Below are positions 12,072-24,737 of a stretch of DNA of 64,000 bases, piece by piece. A program made the position numbers and the translations under genes. The DNA comes from Aegilops tauschii subsp. strangulata. Lineage: Eukaryota > Streptophyta > Magnoliopsida > Poales > Poaceae. The stretch spans positions 141,996,885 through 142,060,884 of the forward strand of contig NC_053038.3 in NCBI RefSeq assembly GCF_002575655.3. The letters run 5' to 3'. The notes under the pieces were generated by a model. That model worked only from the letters and a program-made list of their open reading frames with translations. It had not been told where the DNA came from and searched no databases. How positions within the stretch are numbered: the stretch's first letter is position 1; every line of letters begins with the position of its first letter.

Positions 12072-12634
12072 TGTCGGGGATATACCCCGCGGTATGACCC
12101 GATCAGACTTGGCGACTCACCAGAGACCCGGCTGACACTTGGCGACTCACTGCAGACCTGCCCGAGCCTTGGCGTCCTATTAGTGACCTGGCGGGCGGGT
12201 CAGACGATCAATAAGACCCAACGGCCTAGAAGGCGACTCGTGGAAGGGCCGGCTTATGTTCTGGAGGGCCGACTTAAGAGGAAAGGCATGAGGAATATTT
12301 TCCTTACAAGGAAGCAAGACCCGGACTTGTATCCGGCTTGTATTAGAAGATAGACTAGTCCTCATCCTCGCAGGACTCCACATGTAACCCTCCCCTTCAA
12401 CTTATATAAGGAGGGGCAGGGCACCCCAAGAGGGACAAGTTTCACAAGTTGAGACAGACAAATCAATATCAATGTAGCAGCATGTAGTCTTTTACCACCA
12501 CCGTGAGGGGCCGAACCTGGGTAAAACCTCGTGTCTCTCGTCCCACTCAACCCCTCTCAAGCTACCACATAGATGCGTTGGCCTCACGACTAAGTCCTTA
12601 CACTAAGGACATCTGCCGTGACAAATCCACGACA
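12072..12634 (+). repeat. 3' LTR (563 bp) of the truncated Gypsy
   Basis: Starts TGTCGGGG and ends CCACGACA, with TATA-like CTTATATAAGGAGG at about 12401. The end shares GACATCTGCCGTGACAAA with the LTR end of the complete Gypsy (16758-16775), so the two are related families. No second copy is in the window. Confidence 0.8.
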
Positions 12635-13180
12635 GGCCGTAAATGGGCCATTATTAAACAGGCCGTTATTGGGCTGGCCCACTAGTACCTGAGTAAGTAC
12701 TACGGGCCTTTGAGTGGGCTGGCCTTTTTAACCGATATGGGCCTCTGTTGGGCCCTGCCACGTGTCGACGTATCATAGGCATGTCTCCTCCAATGGACGG
12801 ACGACATCTGGCCCACCGAGGAGCAAACACATGTTTCCTCCGGCTAATGAGAATTTTACACGTGGAAAATCCCCATTGGTCCGGGCTGTTAACGGGTTAT
12901 CGGATCCAAAACCGGACCCGATAGCTTAACGGCGACCCGTTACGGTCGATGCCACGTGTCGGTCACCCTTGATGAAAGCACTTCTATGACGCGCGATTTA
13001 TCGTCATGGAAGTGGACACTTCCATGATGATAATTTTGGTAATGTCATGGAACACTTCTACGACAACACAGGTATGATTATCTTGTTTCTGTCATAAAAT
13101 TGTCATGGATGTACATGCATGACAGAAAACGTGACCTACTGTGACAAACACGTATCATCACAAAAGTGTTTTTTGTAGTG
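12635..13180. mobile_element. Right end of a CACTA transposon (copy A)
   Basis: A GGGCC-rich subterminal stretch (12635-12750) leads into a terminal block of about 410 bp. The block ends GTGTTTTTTGTAGTG, the reverse complement of a CACTACAAAAAACAC terminus. The same block occurs at 30186-30590 in the same orientation. The left part of this element is interrupted by the Gypsy whose LTR ends at 12634 and continues off-window. Confidence 0.8.
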
Positions 13181-13182
13181 GT

Positions 13183-15469
13183 AGCTTTGTTGATGATGAG
13201 CACGTCTCCCCTAGTGCACCATCACAGGTGCTCCCTCTAACTTGGCACTGTTATATGTGGTTGCATGTTATGTATGATGTCTAGCTTGTATTGCTTCTAA
13301 TTTTGTTGAATTCCGTCTGCTTACTTTAGACATTATACTTGTGAATAAGACACGTATTCCTATTTCTAGAACATACAATATATGTCTACCACACCATGTT
13401 CTTACATCAAAGTACTACTGTTGTGTAACCTGCAACAATCACTTATCATAAGACACGTTTGACTTGGTAGTGTGATATAGGTTACATCTCGCATTCTTTT
13501 ATAGCTTGTACTACTTCTAATTTGTTGAAATGGCACTTATAACGAGACAGTTTTAACTTGGTAGAGTGATATTCGTTGCATCTTTCATATGGTGTCTAGC
13601 TTTCATTGCGTCTAATTTGTTGAAATGCCTACTCCTTAGTTTACACATCATAAGCTGTGAATATGCAATGGCACTAATTACGAGAGACCTTTAACTTGGT
13701 AGTGTGATGTTATTTGCATCTTGCATATGATTTATTTCTTGTACTGCTTCACATTTGTTTAAACGCCAGTTATGACGACACAGTGTTAACTTGGCAGAGC
13801 GATATTTGTAGCATCTTTCATATGGTGTCTACCTTCCATTGCTTCTAATTTAGTGAAATGTCTTTTGCTTAGTTTACACATCATAGTTCCGGTTATCTCA
13901 TGCCATCCTGTTTTTCGTACATATTACATCCTCCTATCATGTGGTTGTCTAACATCAAAGTTCGGTTCGTCTGTATCACGCATCAATTTGTTCTGAAGAA
14001 CTAAATTGTTATTCCTTTTTCTTGTCGGCATGACTTAACATGGCATAGAGAAAGAGGAAGGGACACAGAATGATAGGGGATGGTGTTAGTACTAAGGCTA
14101 ACAGTGAACTTGCCCAAACATCTCCAGTGGAAAATATATTGGATGAAGACTGGAGAGGCCTCGTTAAACACTGGTCTGATCCAAAGTATCAGGTACATTA
14201 TATATATGTGATCAGATCACATGTTGAAGTCCTATTTACGCATGTGCCTCACAAATCTATCTTCTTGTAGGTGAACTGTTCAAAGAACAAGGCCAACCTT
14301 ACGAAAGTGAAATTCCAACAGACGACAAGATCTGGTAGCTATATTGCACACTGCGAGGCTCTTGTAATTAGCTGTTGTTTCACTCTTTTCGCTATACCAT
14401 ATTATCAGATCTATATTGACTTGTTCCAAATGCAGAGGGAAGCCCGCAAGGACCAAAAAGTACCTGAACCAAATGCTATGGAAATCTTCAAGGACTGTCA
14501 CACCAGCAAGACGAAGGGCATGACTACACCAGTCAAAGCCGCTGTTGTAATTTCTTAATCCGTATGCCTTTTAACTACTACTTACTCTGACTTGTGCATT
14601 GAACTGCATGGTTTGTAGCCAATGTCTATTACTCTTTTCAATTTTATACACAATTGTCTTAGCGTATCATTTCACCTTACAAGGTTTAAAAGAGAGGAGT
14701 GATGTTCCTTTGATCTTGATCTGTAATCTAGTTCCGTGCTGGACTTGCCCAATGTTACAATTGCCTGTTTGTCTATTCTCAGTTGTTTTGTGATAAGAAT
14801 GATGTCATACTATGCTTACCGTATTATAAACTTTGTCTCTTTATCCTTAGCTGTCAATACAATGTGAAGAAATAGACAATACATTAGCCATGGTACATGG
14901 TCATATGTTTGGAACCTGGTTTTATTACGTACTTTGCAGTAAAATACAACTACTATTTTACATGGGTTCACCAGAATAAGTTCTGTATATAGACCAAAGC
15001 TATTTTGTTTGGTCTTGCTGCCTCCTTAATATCTTCTGTTCTGGTACTACCAATGTAAAAACTCAACTTTTTAGCAAGCTATGGAAAAATGGTGGAACCG
15101 CCACCTTCTGAAGGTGACGAGGCAACTATAACCGTAATGTCACCTCTTGCTACAGTGGGTCAGTACCTGTCCACTAATAGTGCCAAAAGCATGTTCCTGC
15201 ATAATACTGGGTTGGTTGTTAAGGCAATCTCATCCAAACTGCCTCATGATCAAGATATGCAAGCTCAAAACAGTGTTATATCTGCGCTCCAGACACAAGT
15301 CCATTCCCTAACAGAGACCCTTTGTGAAACAAGGACAGACATTGTTCAATGTCGTCAAGATATGCATGGTTTTGAAACCAGACTATCAGACATTTGCTAT
15401 GTTGTTCAGGAGCCTAGGAGAAATGAAGGTGAAGGGTGCTCCATCAGACAATACAGCATGAAAACATAA
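13183..15469 (+). pseudogene. CACTA-encoded Transposase_24 (Ptta/En/Spm) type protein, 3' exons
   Basis: Exons read by eye: 13183-13227, 14049-14192, 14271-14363, 14436-14546 and about 15075-15469, with GT/AG borders. The protein reads DEDWRGLVKHWSDPKYQ, then SKNKANLTKVKFQ, GSYIAHCEAL, and PEPNAMEIFKDCHTSKTKG, matching the usual order of the plant transposase 24 family. A basic RKRKGHR stretch precedes it and a glutamine-rich coiled segment ends it. The reading phase into the last exon does not fit cleanly, so an indel or missed splice site is likely. The 5' part is cut off by CACTA copy A at 13180. In CACTA elements this class of product is a DNA-binding accessory protein or transposase part. 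Confidence 0.7.
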
Positions 15470-16252
15470 TAGTCAGGTCAAATGAACTGAGCTTCTGAAC
15501 TTCTGGTGGTGCATTTATCTGCCGGACTATTAACTTTTATGCCAACCTTCCTTTTGTTTTATGGTTGTACTTTGTTTTGTTGCGGTACAAAATTTGTTCT
15601 TAACGTGCAGCCACGGCTGAAGAAAACAGCAAGCCATTTTTGTATAGTGTAGGGTGTTCCCTATATTTGCACTGGTGGCGATCTTTGATGCCCAGTGGAT
15701 GTAATTTGTGCAATCGCCTTAATAGCCTAGCATTAGTTTCGGGCTTATTTATTTCCTAGTCTTCTTTTTCCCTAGTTTGCTAGTGGCTGCAACAACCATG
15801 GGACATATACGTACTTTGGTAACCTTGACCCTGCTACAGGCTGTAGGATCCTTAGGCCTCCTACGGGCCGTCGGATAAATGGGCCTCTAACGGGCCGTAG
15901 AATCGGTGGGCCTCGGGCCGTCGGATAAATGGGTCAACATGGGCCATAAATGGGCGTAATTGGTATCGGCCCAGCACGGTAACGGGCCGTTAACAGGCCG
16001 GAGGACAGCAAAGGCTTAATTCTGTCACAGACATAACGGGTCGTTAATGGGCTAGAATATAGGACGGGCTAGAAAAGGCGCAACGGGTTAACAGGCCACA
16101 AACGGGCCGATTCTTGCCACGGGCCGATTCTTGCCAGTAACGGGCCGGAAGTAATCGAGGGCCGGAAAGTAGCTCAAGAACGTATGGGCCGTCAGTAGGC
16201 CGAAAGCTAATACGGGCTGGAAATGGCCCATGTGAATCATGGGCCATTAATG
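15470..16252. repeat. CACTA 3' untranslated and GGGCC-rich subterminal region
   Basis: After the transposase stop comes about 350 bp of ordinary 3' sequence. From about 15820 GGGCC, GGGCCGT and CGGGCC motifs recur every 15-30 bp on both strands. Clustered short motifs near the termini are typical binding sites of CACTA DNA-binding proteins. The same motif field continues at 29865-30200 beyond the inserted Gypsy. Confidence 0.7.
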
Positions 16253-16257
16253 GGTAC
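16253..16257. repeat. Target site duplication GGTAC, left copy
   Basis: GGTAC immediately precedes the LTR start at 16258 and is repeated at 29860-29864 directly after the right LTR. Confidence 0.9.
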
Positions 16258-16784
16258 TGTTGGGGATATTACCACGGGGCGTAAACCGGCCAGGAGAGGC
16301 CGGGTTAACCCCATAAGTAGTTCATCTGTATCTGAAGTCCATGAAGACAGACGGTGACTCTTTATGAAGGCCCAGGGCCCAATGCCGGTTTAAGGCCTGT
16401 AGACATAAACCGGCATTGATATGTAAACTTGTATTGTAAGATAGAAGTAGCAGAGACCGAGCCGGACACGATTATGAGCCGGCCTAGGGATTCTGTAAAC
16501 CGACGGGCGTCAACCCATGTATATAAGGGGACGACCCGGCGGCGGTTCAAGGACAACAGACAACAACTCGAGACTCATGCAAAGCGTATTCGCTCCCTGG
16601 TCATCGAAACCCCAGCAATTCCATCATAACTAGACGTAGGCTTTTACCTTCATCGTAAGGGGCCGAACTAGTATTAAACTCTCTTGCGTCCCTTGTCCGC
16701 TTTAACCCCTTTAAGTTAACCCGTAACGATGGCTCCACGACTAAGTCCTTTCTCTAGGACATCTGCCGTGACAAAACCACGACA
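16258..16784 (+). repeat. 5' LTR of the Tat-type Gypsy
   Basis: Bounded by TG and CA, with TATA-like GTATATAAGGGG at about 16520. It is the same length as the 3' LTR. Confidence 0.93.
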
Positions 16785-16786
16785 GT

Positions 16787-16804
16787 TGGCGCCCACCGTG
16801 GGGC
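16787..16804 (+). promoter_or_regulatory. Primer binding site of the Tat-type Gypsy
   Basis: TGGCGCCCACCGTGGGGC follows the LTR end after two bases. It has the form of a tRNA 3' end complement beginning TGG. I could not assign the tRNA with confidence. Confidence 0.75.
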
Positions 16805-16821
16805 TATCGCACGATGGTTTC

Positions 16822-19272
16822 ATGTTCTTGGAGGGCAACTTCGAAGGACTCAAGGGTTACGCTGTGGGCCGGATGACCAAGAGTCGTCGCGGCAAGCTCT
16901 ACATCGACGATGCAGGCTGGGGCCCCGAGGCCGGCTCAATCGAGTACGGGTACCGGGTCCCCTTTGGTGGCATACACGTTTTCATTGGCAAGATCGGCAA
17001 ACCGGGCCCTGAGCCGGACATCTGCACCGACCTCGTCGAAACGGCTCAGCGTGCGAGATCTGCCCGGGTCAAGCCTGTCATGAAGCGTGCCTTCGTGGGA
17101 GTTATCCATGGAGGGGAATCTGAGGATAGATCGGAATCTGGTGGTGAGACCGTCGTTTATTCCGGTGACGAGTCATTGACCGAAGAGACCGAGTCGTTAT
17201 ATCAGTTACAAGATGGCCGGATTGGGGGCTGTTTCGATGGGGACAGTATTCCGGACCCCTTCGATCTGCCAAACCGGGTTGCGATCTTCATGGCCGGTAC
17301 GCAACCGGCGCTCCACTCCTCGACCGCAGCGGCGATGATTTCCGGATCGACAGCGGCAACAGCGGCCGGGGCAGGAGGCCCTGTGCGACCGTCAGCTCAG
17401 GTTCTATCTGATTTGTTTGACGCGTTGGCAACGCTGATGGCGGAGGCTAACCCGGCGGATCAGGATGCACACAATGCGGAAATCGCAGTGAAAGATCAGA
17501 TCACCCAGGCCAAAGCCGACTTAGCAGCTGAGGATACCAGGATAGCCGTGGAGCAGGCCGCTTTGGATGCACAAGCTTACCGGATTATGCTGGATCAGAG
17601 TGCGTCGGACGAAGTCCTGAAGAGGAGGTACAGATCTCGCCTGTCGCCGTTTTATGACGCTAGAAATCTCTTTAACACCCCAGGAGCAGGGACCAGTAAT
17701 CCGCCGGTGGTAAACCGGGCGGAGGCACCTGGAGTAGGGGCGCCGGTTCAGCCACGTTTGGTGGATTCGCCTCGTTAGAACAACATTGTAACACCGCGTG
17801 TCCCCACGCCACCGGGTCATTACTCTAACCCGATGGACAACATTGTCGCTGCCGCTTCACGGCTGGCGGCCATCCCGATCGAAGGCGATTCTCCGGCGGC
17901 GGTCGAGACACGTTGGGTTAAGGAGCTCCTTCAGACAGCCTTGGTTCAACAGGAGGCTTATTCATATAGTCGCGATCGGATTCATTCTACTCCCTGTCCA
18001 AGCCGGAGTTACAGCAGGCGTATGGATGAACCGGCAGTGTCAAGCAATGCGCGGAACCGTGATCCGCCCCGTGGCAATAACCCGGCGGGTGGTGCTGGTG
18101 ATGCTCAGGAGGTGGTGGACCGGGCTCGGGCACGCAGAGAGGCCGAGTTAGCGGCGCAGCATGAAGCCCGTCAGCTTACTCCGGTTCGTCCAACCACATC
18201 GGTGGAACCAGGAGTTACCTCTAGTTCTTTGGGAGTGCCGTGTCTCATCCCGGCGTTGCGCAATGTGCGCCTGCCTAAGGATTTCAAGGGCCCGCGCAAG
18301 GTGCCGAATTACACCGCCGATTTATCCCCCGAAACATGGGTCGAAAGCTATGAGATGGCAATGGAGATGATGGATGTGGATGATGCGGCATGTGCGAAAT
18401 ACTTCACCATGATGCTAGAAGGGACGGCCCGCACTTGGCTAAAGAGCTTGCCGGCTAATTCTATCAGGTCATGGGCCGAGTTGAGAGCCCGGTTTATTCA
18501 GAATTTCAAGGATACATGCAAGCATCCCATGTCAATTCTGGACTTAGCTGCATGTGTCCAGGAGGAAGGAAAGTCAACAACCCATTGGGTGTGCCGGGTT
18601 TCGGAGATTTTGCATTCACCGGACCGCATCAACGCTGACACCGCAGTTTTAACATTGGAAGGCAATTGCCGGTTTGAACCCCTGAAGTTGAAATTGGGAC
18701 GGCTCAAATGTCATTGTAATGACATGGGAACCCTCATGGCTGCACTGGTGAAGTATGCCGACTCTGATAGTACCAAGGATCCCGAGTCTGACGATGATAA
18801 CACAGGGAAGGGAAAAAAGAGCGGCAACGCCAAGGGGCAGCACCACAACCCGGCGGGTCATGGAAACGGCGGCAAGCATAAGGCGGACCATGGTTTAGAC
18901 TTTGTGGCTAATACTAACACACATGACAAGGGCCAGTGGCGTAAGGGTAAACCGCCCCAGCGCGGTGGAGGGCCAAGCCCTAATCCGGACCGTTTGGCTT
19001 ATCTGTTGAACCACCCTTGTCCAAAGCATGGGACGAAGGAGAACCCGTCCACGCACCTCTGGAAAGATCGTTACATCATGCAAGAGTTCAAAAATTCTGG
19101 TTCTTTCCGGTATGATCATGGACTAGGAGGCGGTTTGGGCCCTGGGTCTCATGGGCCGGGTTATGGTGGAGGAAATTCTAGTTCAGGCTTCCACGGTAAT
19201 CAGGGTGGACATAACAATCAAAGTAATCAGGGTAACCAAGGTGGCTATAATCATCAGGGCAATCAGCAGTAG
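16822..19272 (+). pseudogene. Gypsy gag, interrupted by one internal stop
   Basis: The open frame extends back into the LTR, but the ATG at 16822 (MFLEGNFEGLKGYAVGRM) is the more likely start. A TAG at 17776-17778 breaks the frame, which then continues to 19272. The second part carries the Retrotrans_gag domain (about 18280-18760) with WVESYEMAMEMM, ARTWLKSLP and ELRARFIQNF. The tail is Gly/Asn/Gln-rich (GGHNNQSNQGNQGGYNHQ) and ends at a TAG in a CAG-rich tract. No classical CCHC knuckle was found in the tail. Gag would build the particle, but this copy is broken. Confidence 0.85.
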
Positions 19273-20113
19273 CAGCAGCAGTCGGGTTACCAGAGCAACC
19301 CGAAGCAGTTGAATAGTGGACAGTATCATGTCTTCACCACTAGCTTGGACAAGCGCGATCAGAAGCTTCATAAAAGGGCGGTGAATGCCGCTGAACCGGC
19401 GGTGCCCCGTTATTTGCGCTGGTCTGAGCAGCCGATTGTGTGGAGAAGAGAAGATCATCCACCCCGGGTTGACAATCCGGGTCATCTGGCTCTGGTGGTG
19501 GCACCTCAGGTGGAAGGTTATAAGTTCACTACGGTACTCATGGATGGAGGGAGTAGTATCAATATCCTTTATTATGAAACTTTCCGTTGCATGGGGTTAA
19601 CAGATAAAAATCTTAAATACGGTGTTCCATGGTGTGGTGCCTGGTAAGTCGGCATATCCTGTTGGTAAGATAGCTCTGGAGGTGGCTTTTGGAGATGAGC
19701 ATGACTCGAGATCAGAAACCTTGACCTTTGAAGTGGTGAAGATCAGAAGCCCGTATCATGCCCTGTTTGGACGGCCAGCTTATGCTAAGTTTATGGCACG
19801 GCCTTGTTATGTCTATCTGCAGCTCAAGATGCCGGGTCACAAGGGAACTATAACTGTGCATGGGAGCCACAAGATTGCTCTGGAATGTGAAGAAGGTGAT
19901 GCGGCTTATGCTGAGTCGGTTTGTGCAACAGAAGAGTTGAAGTTTTACAAGGACAATGTTGATCCAGCAGATATGACTTCATTGAAGAAACCAACTACAG
20001 AGCATGATCCGGCCCTGAAGTTTAAATCGGCTGATGAGACTAAGCTTGTTGACTTCGTGCCTGGCGATTCGTCCAAGCAGTTTAGCATCAGCGATAACTT
20101 GGATCCGAAATAG
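19273..20113 (+). pseudogene. Gypsy protease region, frameshifted
   Basis: The frame continues from gag past the TAG at 19270. The retropepsin motif VLMDGGSSINILYY lies at about 19535-19575, with Asp-Gly-Gly-Ser as the active-site loop used in this lineage. A one-base shift near 19615 moves the continuation to another frame (FHGVVPGKSAYPVGKIALEV), which runs to a TAG at 20111. Confidence 0.82.
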
Positions 20114-21300
20114 GAAAGCGCGCTCATCGAGTTCATCCGTGAGAATCGGGACATCTTTGCATGGAAGCCTTCTGACATGCCAGGTGTACCGAGAGAACTC
20201 GCTGAGCACACTCTCAATGTTGATCCCAAGTATAACCGGTCAAGCAGTTTCTCCGCCGGTTCAATGAAGAAAGACGCAAAGCTATTGGAGAATAAGTAGC
20301 CAGGCTCTTGGCGGCTGGATTTATCGTTGAAGTATTCCATCCTGAGTGGTTGGCTAATCCGGTGCTGGTCCTTAAAAAGAACGGCACTTGGCGTATGTGT
20401 GTGGACTACACAGACCTTAACAAAGCTTGTCCAGCAGATCCTTTTGCCCTCCCTCGTATTGATCAAATTATTGATGCTACGGCGGGTTGCAAGCGTTTGA
20501 GCTTTTTGGATGCATATTCTAGTTATCATCAGATCAAAATGGAAGTTAAGGACTAGGAGAAGACAGCCTTCATAACTCCCTTTGGAGCCTTCTGCTATGT
20601 GTCCATGCCCTTTGGGCTCAAGAGTGCCCAGGCGACTTATCAACGGTGTGTGCAGAATTGTCTTCATAAACAGATCGGCCGCAATGTTCACGCTTATGTG
20701 GATGATATTGTGGTGAAATCAAGGAAGAAGGAGACATTGATTGATGACTTGAAGGAAACCTTCGATAACCTGCGGGTTTACAAAATGATGCTTAATCTGG
20801 CCAAGTGCATCTTTGTGTACCTGCAGGAAAGCTCTTGGGTTTTTTGGTGTCTAACCGGGGTATTGAAGCTAATCCAGAAAAGATCAAGGCCATCACCTCC
20901 TTGGCCAAACCGAAGTGTATCAATGATGTTCAACGCCTGGCAGGCCGGATTGCAGCGTTGAGCCAGTTTATCAGTCGCCTTGGCGAGAAGGCTATCCCTT
21001 TGTATCAGATGCTGAAGAAAACGGATGACTTCGTCTGGAGTGACGCCGCTAATGAAGCATTTGAGGACTTAAAGCGGCAGCTGGCTAATCTGCCGGTTCT
21101 CGCCGCTCCGGTTGACAAAGAGCCATTGTTGCTATATGTGGCAGCTAACGCCTGGGCTGTTAGTGTGGCTATTATGGTGGAGCGCAAGGAGGCCGGAAAG
21201 GAATATCCGGTTCAACGACCGGTTTACTATATCAGTGAGGTACTTATTGAGTCCAAGCAGAAGTACCCGCATTGGCAAAAATTGGTATATGGGGGTTTTT
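20114..21300 (+). pseudogene. Gypsy reverse transcriptase and first RNase H
   Basis: RT motifs are clear: LVLKKNGTWRMCVDYTDLNK, FLDAYSSYHQIKM, MPFGLKSAQATYQR and the catalytic YVDD at about 20696. The stretch is broken by a base loss near 20232, TAA at 20293, TAG at 20554, a base loss near 20815 and an extra base near 21290. The segment ending in PVYYISEVLIESKQKYP is the standard Gypsy RNase H, which appears degenerate as is usual where a second RNase H follows. Confidence 0.88.
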
Positions 21301-23316
21301 ATGGCAAGCCGGAAGCTTAAGCAGTATTTCCAAGGTCATCCCATCACGGCGGTCAGCTCTGCTCCATTGGGAGATATAATCCAGAACAGGGAAGCAACTG
21401 GTCGGATTGCTAAGTGGGCTATAGAGCTCGGGCCTCACGGGTTGAAATACATACCCCGAACGGCGATCAAATCTCAGGCACTTGTGGATTTCATCAATGA
21501 TTGGACAGAATTACAAGCGCCAGAGGAGAAGCCGGATCATACTTATTGGACTATTCATTTTGATGGATCTAGGCAATTGGAGGGCTCGGGGGCTGGAGTC
21601 GTATTAACTTCCCCACGAGGTGATAAGTTTTGTTATGTTCTCCGTTTAATGTTCCCTTGCACTAACAATGCAGCTGAATATGAGGCTTTACTCCATGGTC
21701 TTCGGATGGCTAAGGAGATGAACCTAAGCCGAGTTAAGTGCTTCGGTGACTCGGATCTGGTGGCTCAACAAGTGTCCAGCACTTGGGATTCCAAGGACCC
21801 ACTAATGGCAGCATATCGTCGTGAGGTGGATATTGTTGCAGGTCACTTTAAAGGTTATCAGGTGGATCATGTGGACCGGCGGAAGAATGAAGCGGCGGAC
21901 GCTTTAAGCCGCCTGGGTTCCCAACGCAAACCGGTTCCACCTAATGTCTTCCTGGATGTTTTGCATAATCCGTCCGCCAAGCTCCCTGGTGAAGAGGATT
22001 TGGTTGTTCCTGATCCGAAGGCTCAGTTGGTGGCGGCTCTTCATGCTATTCGGGATTGGAAGGTTCCATATCTGGCGTATATGAACCAGGGCGAGTTACC
22101 AGAGGATGAAACTTTGGCCAGGCAGATAATCCGACGGTCCAAGTCCATGACTATTATCAATGGAGAGTTACATCATTGTAGTGTGACAGGGGCGTTTCAA
22201 CGTCGTGTGTCTCCTGAGGAAGGCCGTGAAATTTTGCGTGAGATCCACGAAGGAGATTGTGGTCACCACGCCGGATCAAAATCTTTGGTGGCCAAGGCAT
22301 TTCGTCACGGTTTCTATTGGTTGACAGCTCATGCTGATGCCGAGGACTTGGTCAAAAGATGTGATGGCTGTCAGAAATTCTCAAGGCGCGCTCATGTACC
22401 GGCTCAAGAATTGAGGATGATTCCAATCACCTGGCCGTTTGCAACTTGGGGGCTGGATATGGTTGGGCCTTTCAAGAGGTCCAAGGACAAGAAGACCCAC
22501 CTTTTGGTGGCGGTTGATAAGTTCATGAAGTGGGTGGAGGCAGAGCCAGTTAGTAAGTGTGATGCAGCCACGGCGGTTCAATTCATCAAAAAGGTGATCT
22601 TCCGGTTTGGCTTTCCACACAGCATTATAACAGACAATGGTACCAATCTGTCAAAGGGTGCCATGAAGGAGTTCTGTCAACGTGAGCACATCCGACTTGA
22701 CGTATCATCAGTGGCTCACCCCCAGTCCAATGGTCAAGCGGAGAGGGCCAATCAAGAGATCTTGAGAGGCATCAAACCCCGGCTTATGGTTCATTTGCAA
22801 CGGACGCCGGGTTGTTGGGTTGAGGAGCTACCTTCAGTGTTATGGAGCATCAATACCACACCCAACAGATCGACAGGATACACACCGTTCTTCATGGTTT
22901 ATGGAGCGGAAGCGTTTCTTCCTAGTGACATCCGTCATGACTCACCTCGTGTAGCGGCATACGTTGAAGCTGACAACGAGAAGGCACGACAGGAAGCTCT
23001 TGACCTATTAGATGAGGAGCGTGACATGGCGGCAGCCCGTTCGGCGATTTATCAGCAAGATCTGCGTCATTATCATAGCCGCGGGGTTAGAACCAGAACC
23101 TTTCAAGAAGGAGATTTGGTGCTTCGACTCATCCAGGATCAGACGGATATGCACAAGCTATCCCCCCCTTGGGAAGGACCCTTTGTGGTCAGCAAGAATC
23201 TGCACAACGGGTCATACTACCTAATCGATGTTCGAGAGCGCAAAGACTCACGTAAATCGGAAGAGGAGACCAACCGGCCGTGGAATATTGCTCATCTTCG
23301 GCCCTACTATACTTGA
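21300..23316 (+). CDS. Second (archaeal-type-like) RNase H and integrase of the Tat-type Gypsy
   Basis: This part is open to the stop at 23314-23316. The RNase H domain (about 21540-21915) has IHFDGSR, NNAAEYEALLHGL, CFGDSDLV and NEAADALSRLG, giving the full acidic set. Such an extra RNase H after RT is a hallmark of the Tat lineage. The integrase has an HHCC finger (HHAGSKSL to CDGCQKF), core motifs GLDMVGPF, ITDNGTN and NGQAERANQEIL, and a C-terminal GPY/F-like PPWEGPFVVSKNLHNGSYYL. It is the best kept part of the sense frame, but upstream breaks prevent its translation in a polyprotein. Confidence 0.88.
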
Positions 23317-24737
23317 GCTATAGACTCTGCTTATGTACATATTATGACATTGTATATATTATGATCAATATAATAAACCGGAACCTCAGCTAAAGCAGGG
23401 TATCTGTTGTTTTTCTTACATCATGTGTGGTTACATGGAGCTTACAAAGCGACATCCGGTTTACCCCTTGATTTAGCTTCTCAAAGCTTTATATTAGATC
23501 ACTTGGGGGCTTGGTCGTATCCGAACCATAGCTACACCTCTTGATCGGCGCAATGCCACAGCATCACTTGGGGGCTTGGTCGTATCCGAACCATAGCTAC
23601 ACCTCTTGATCGGCGCAATGCCACAGCATCACTTGGGGGCTTGGTCGTATCCGAACCATAGCTACACCTCTTGATCGTCTCAAAGCCACATCAATCCGGG
23701 GCCAAAGAGAGTGTTGTAAAACAACAACTCAAACATAGGCACCCACTGAGCACAACTCACAATGTTGCTTGGGGATTCTTTGCTGTCGAAATGAACTCAG
23801 AATCTACACTTGTAACAGGCTATCAAGCCATGGCTTGGAAGCCTGGTGTATACACCTAAAACCCCAGGTTAACCTGCCTATTTAAGTAAGTCACTCCGCC
23901 CAGGTAAACCTCGTATGACCCTTCGAACTTTGACAAGTTACTCTAAAATGAAGACCCTAAACTTGTCAAGTTAAAACGATGATTGGTTAAGGATTGAGGA
24001 CCATCTTAAAAGGCTTTGCAAAAATGGTTTAACTCAGTGGCCTGGCAGCCCATGAAAAGCCTCGAATTTGGGGCCTGGCAGCCCGTGAAAAGCCTCGACT
24101 ACAACGGTTTTTATTTGCCTTTTGCTAAGTTTTCTTTGTTTCATAAGATTTGTGATGTTTTTAAAACCGGTGTTTATCAACCCGGTTAGGCTGTCAACTA
24201 CAAGTTGTCAATACACGATCAAATTATAATCCGGAGACTATCAGCCCGGTCTGGTTCTGACTCAAAGTCACCAGTATGGAGTAAACCGGTGTTTATCACA
24301 GCCCGGAACGGTTTTCTGATAAATCAGCATCATATAACAGGAGTTACTTCTACTCTGGATTAGGGTTATTACCCTCATTACACAGTTGGTCAGCCAACAC
24401 TATGCCTAAAGGTCACAGGTATCATATATTTCCATATTTGGTTATCTTTTACAACCTTGGTCATATATATATTTGGGTATCATGACCCGCCCGGTGGTAA
24501 ACGCCAGGGCGCTTTAAGCTTCTTATCTGCAGGAACAACTTGAATAAATAGCTATGGATTATGAACATCATATCTTAAGCATGGCGGATTAGCACGCATC
24601 AGTTGCAGATAAATATGCACGAAGGCATAACAGACCAAGTGTTTTGACTAGCCTATTACAAGGCGTTTCAGTGCCCAAAGGGATAATTGTTTCTCAATAA
24701 GCATTGCAGCACGGGGAAGACTAAACCGGCCCCCGGA
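23317..24737 (+). other. Gypsy non-coding region between pol and the antisense gene
   Basis: No gene seen. It contains a 65-bp tandem repeat and diverged segments of the CCCGGT...GTTTATCA style resembling the 175-bp units of the truncated Gypsy at 9690-10560. It would include the 3' end of any antisense transcript. Confidence 0.7.
23501..23695 (+). repeat. Tandem repeat, 65-bp unit, three copies
   Basis: ACTTGGGGGCTTGGTCGTAT starts at 23501, 23566 and 23631. The units are nearly identical. Confidence 0.95.

Larger units (their letters stand above)
8100..12634 (+). mobile_element. 3' portion of a plus-strand Gypsy (Tat-like), coding part missing
   Basis: The stretch consists of non-coding 3' region plus a 563-bp LTR. 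It has the same style as the complete element at 16258-29859: tandem repeats starting with CTTGGGGGCTT, later arrays of CTTGGGGGCTAC, and a final CTGGGGGCTAA tract before the LTR. No gag, pol or opposite-strand gene could be read, so the element is truncated on its left. A 5-bp target copy GGCCG would follow at 12635, but the left partner cannot be seen. Confidence 0.7.

Noticed and set aside
13181..16257. Possibility that the Transposase_24 exons belong to a host gene
   Set aside because: The order gene, GGGCC field, terminal block and GTAGTG end is that of a CACTA element.
23501..23695. 65-bp repeats as possible CRISPR-like array
   Set aside because: Adjacent identical units without spacers within a Gypsy 3' region.
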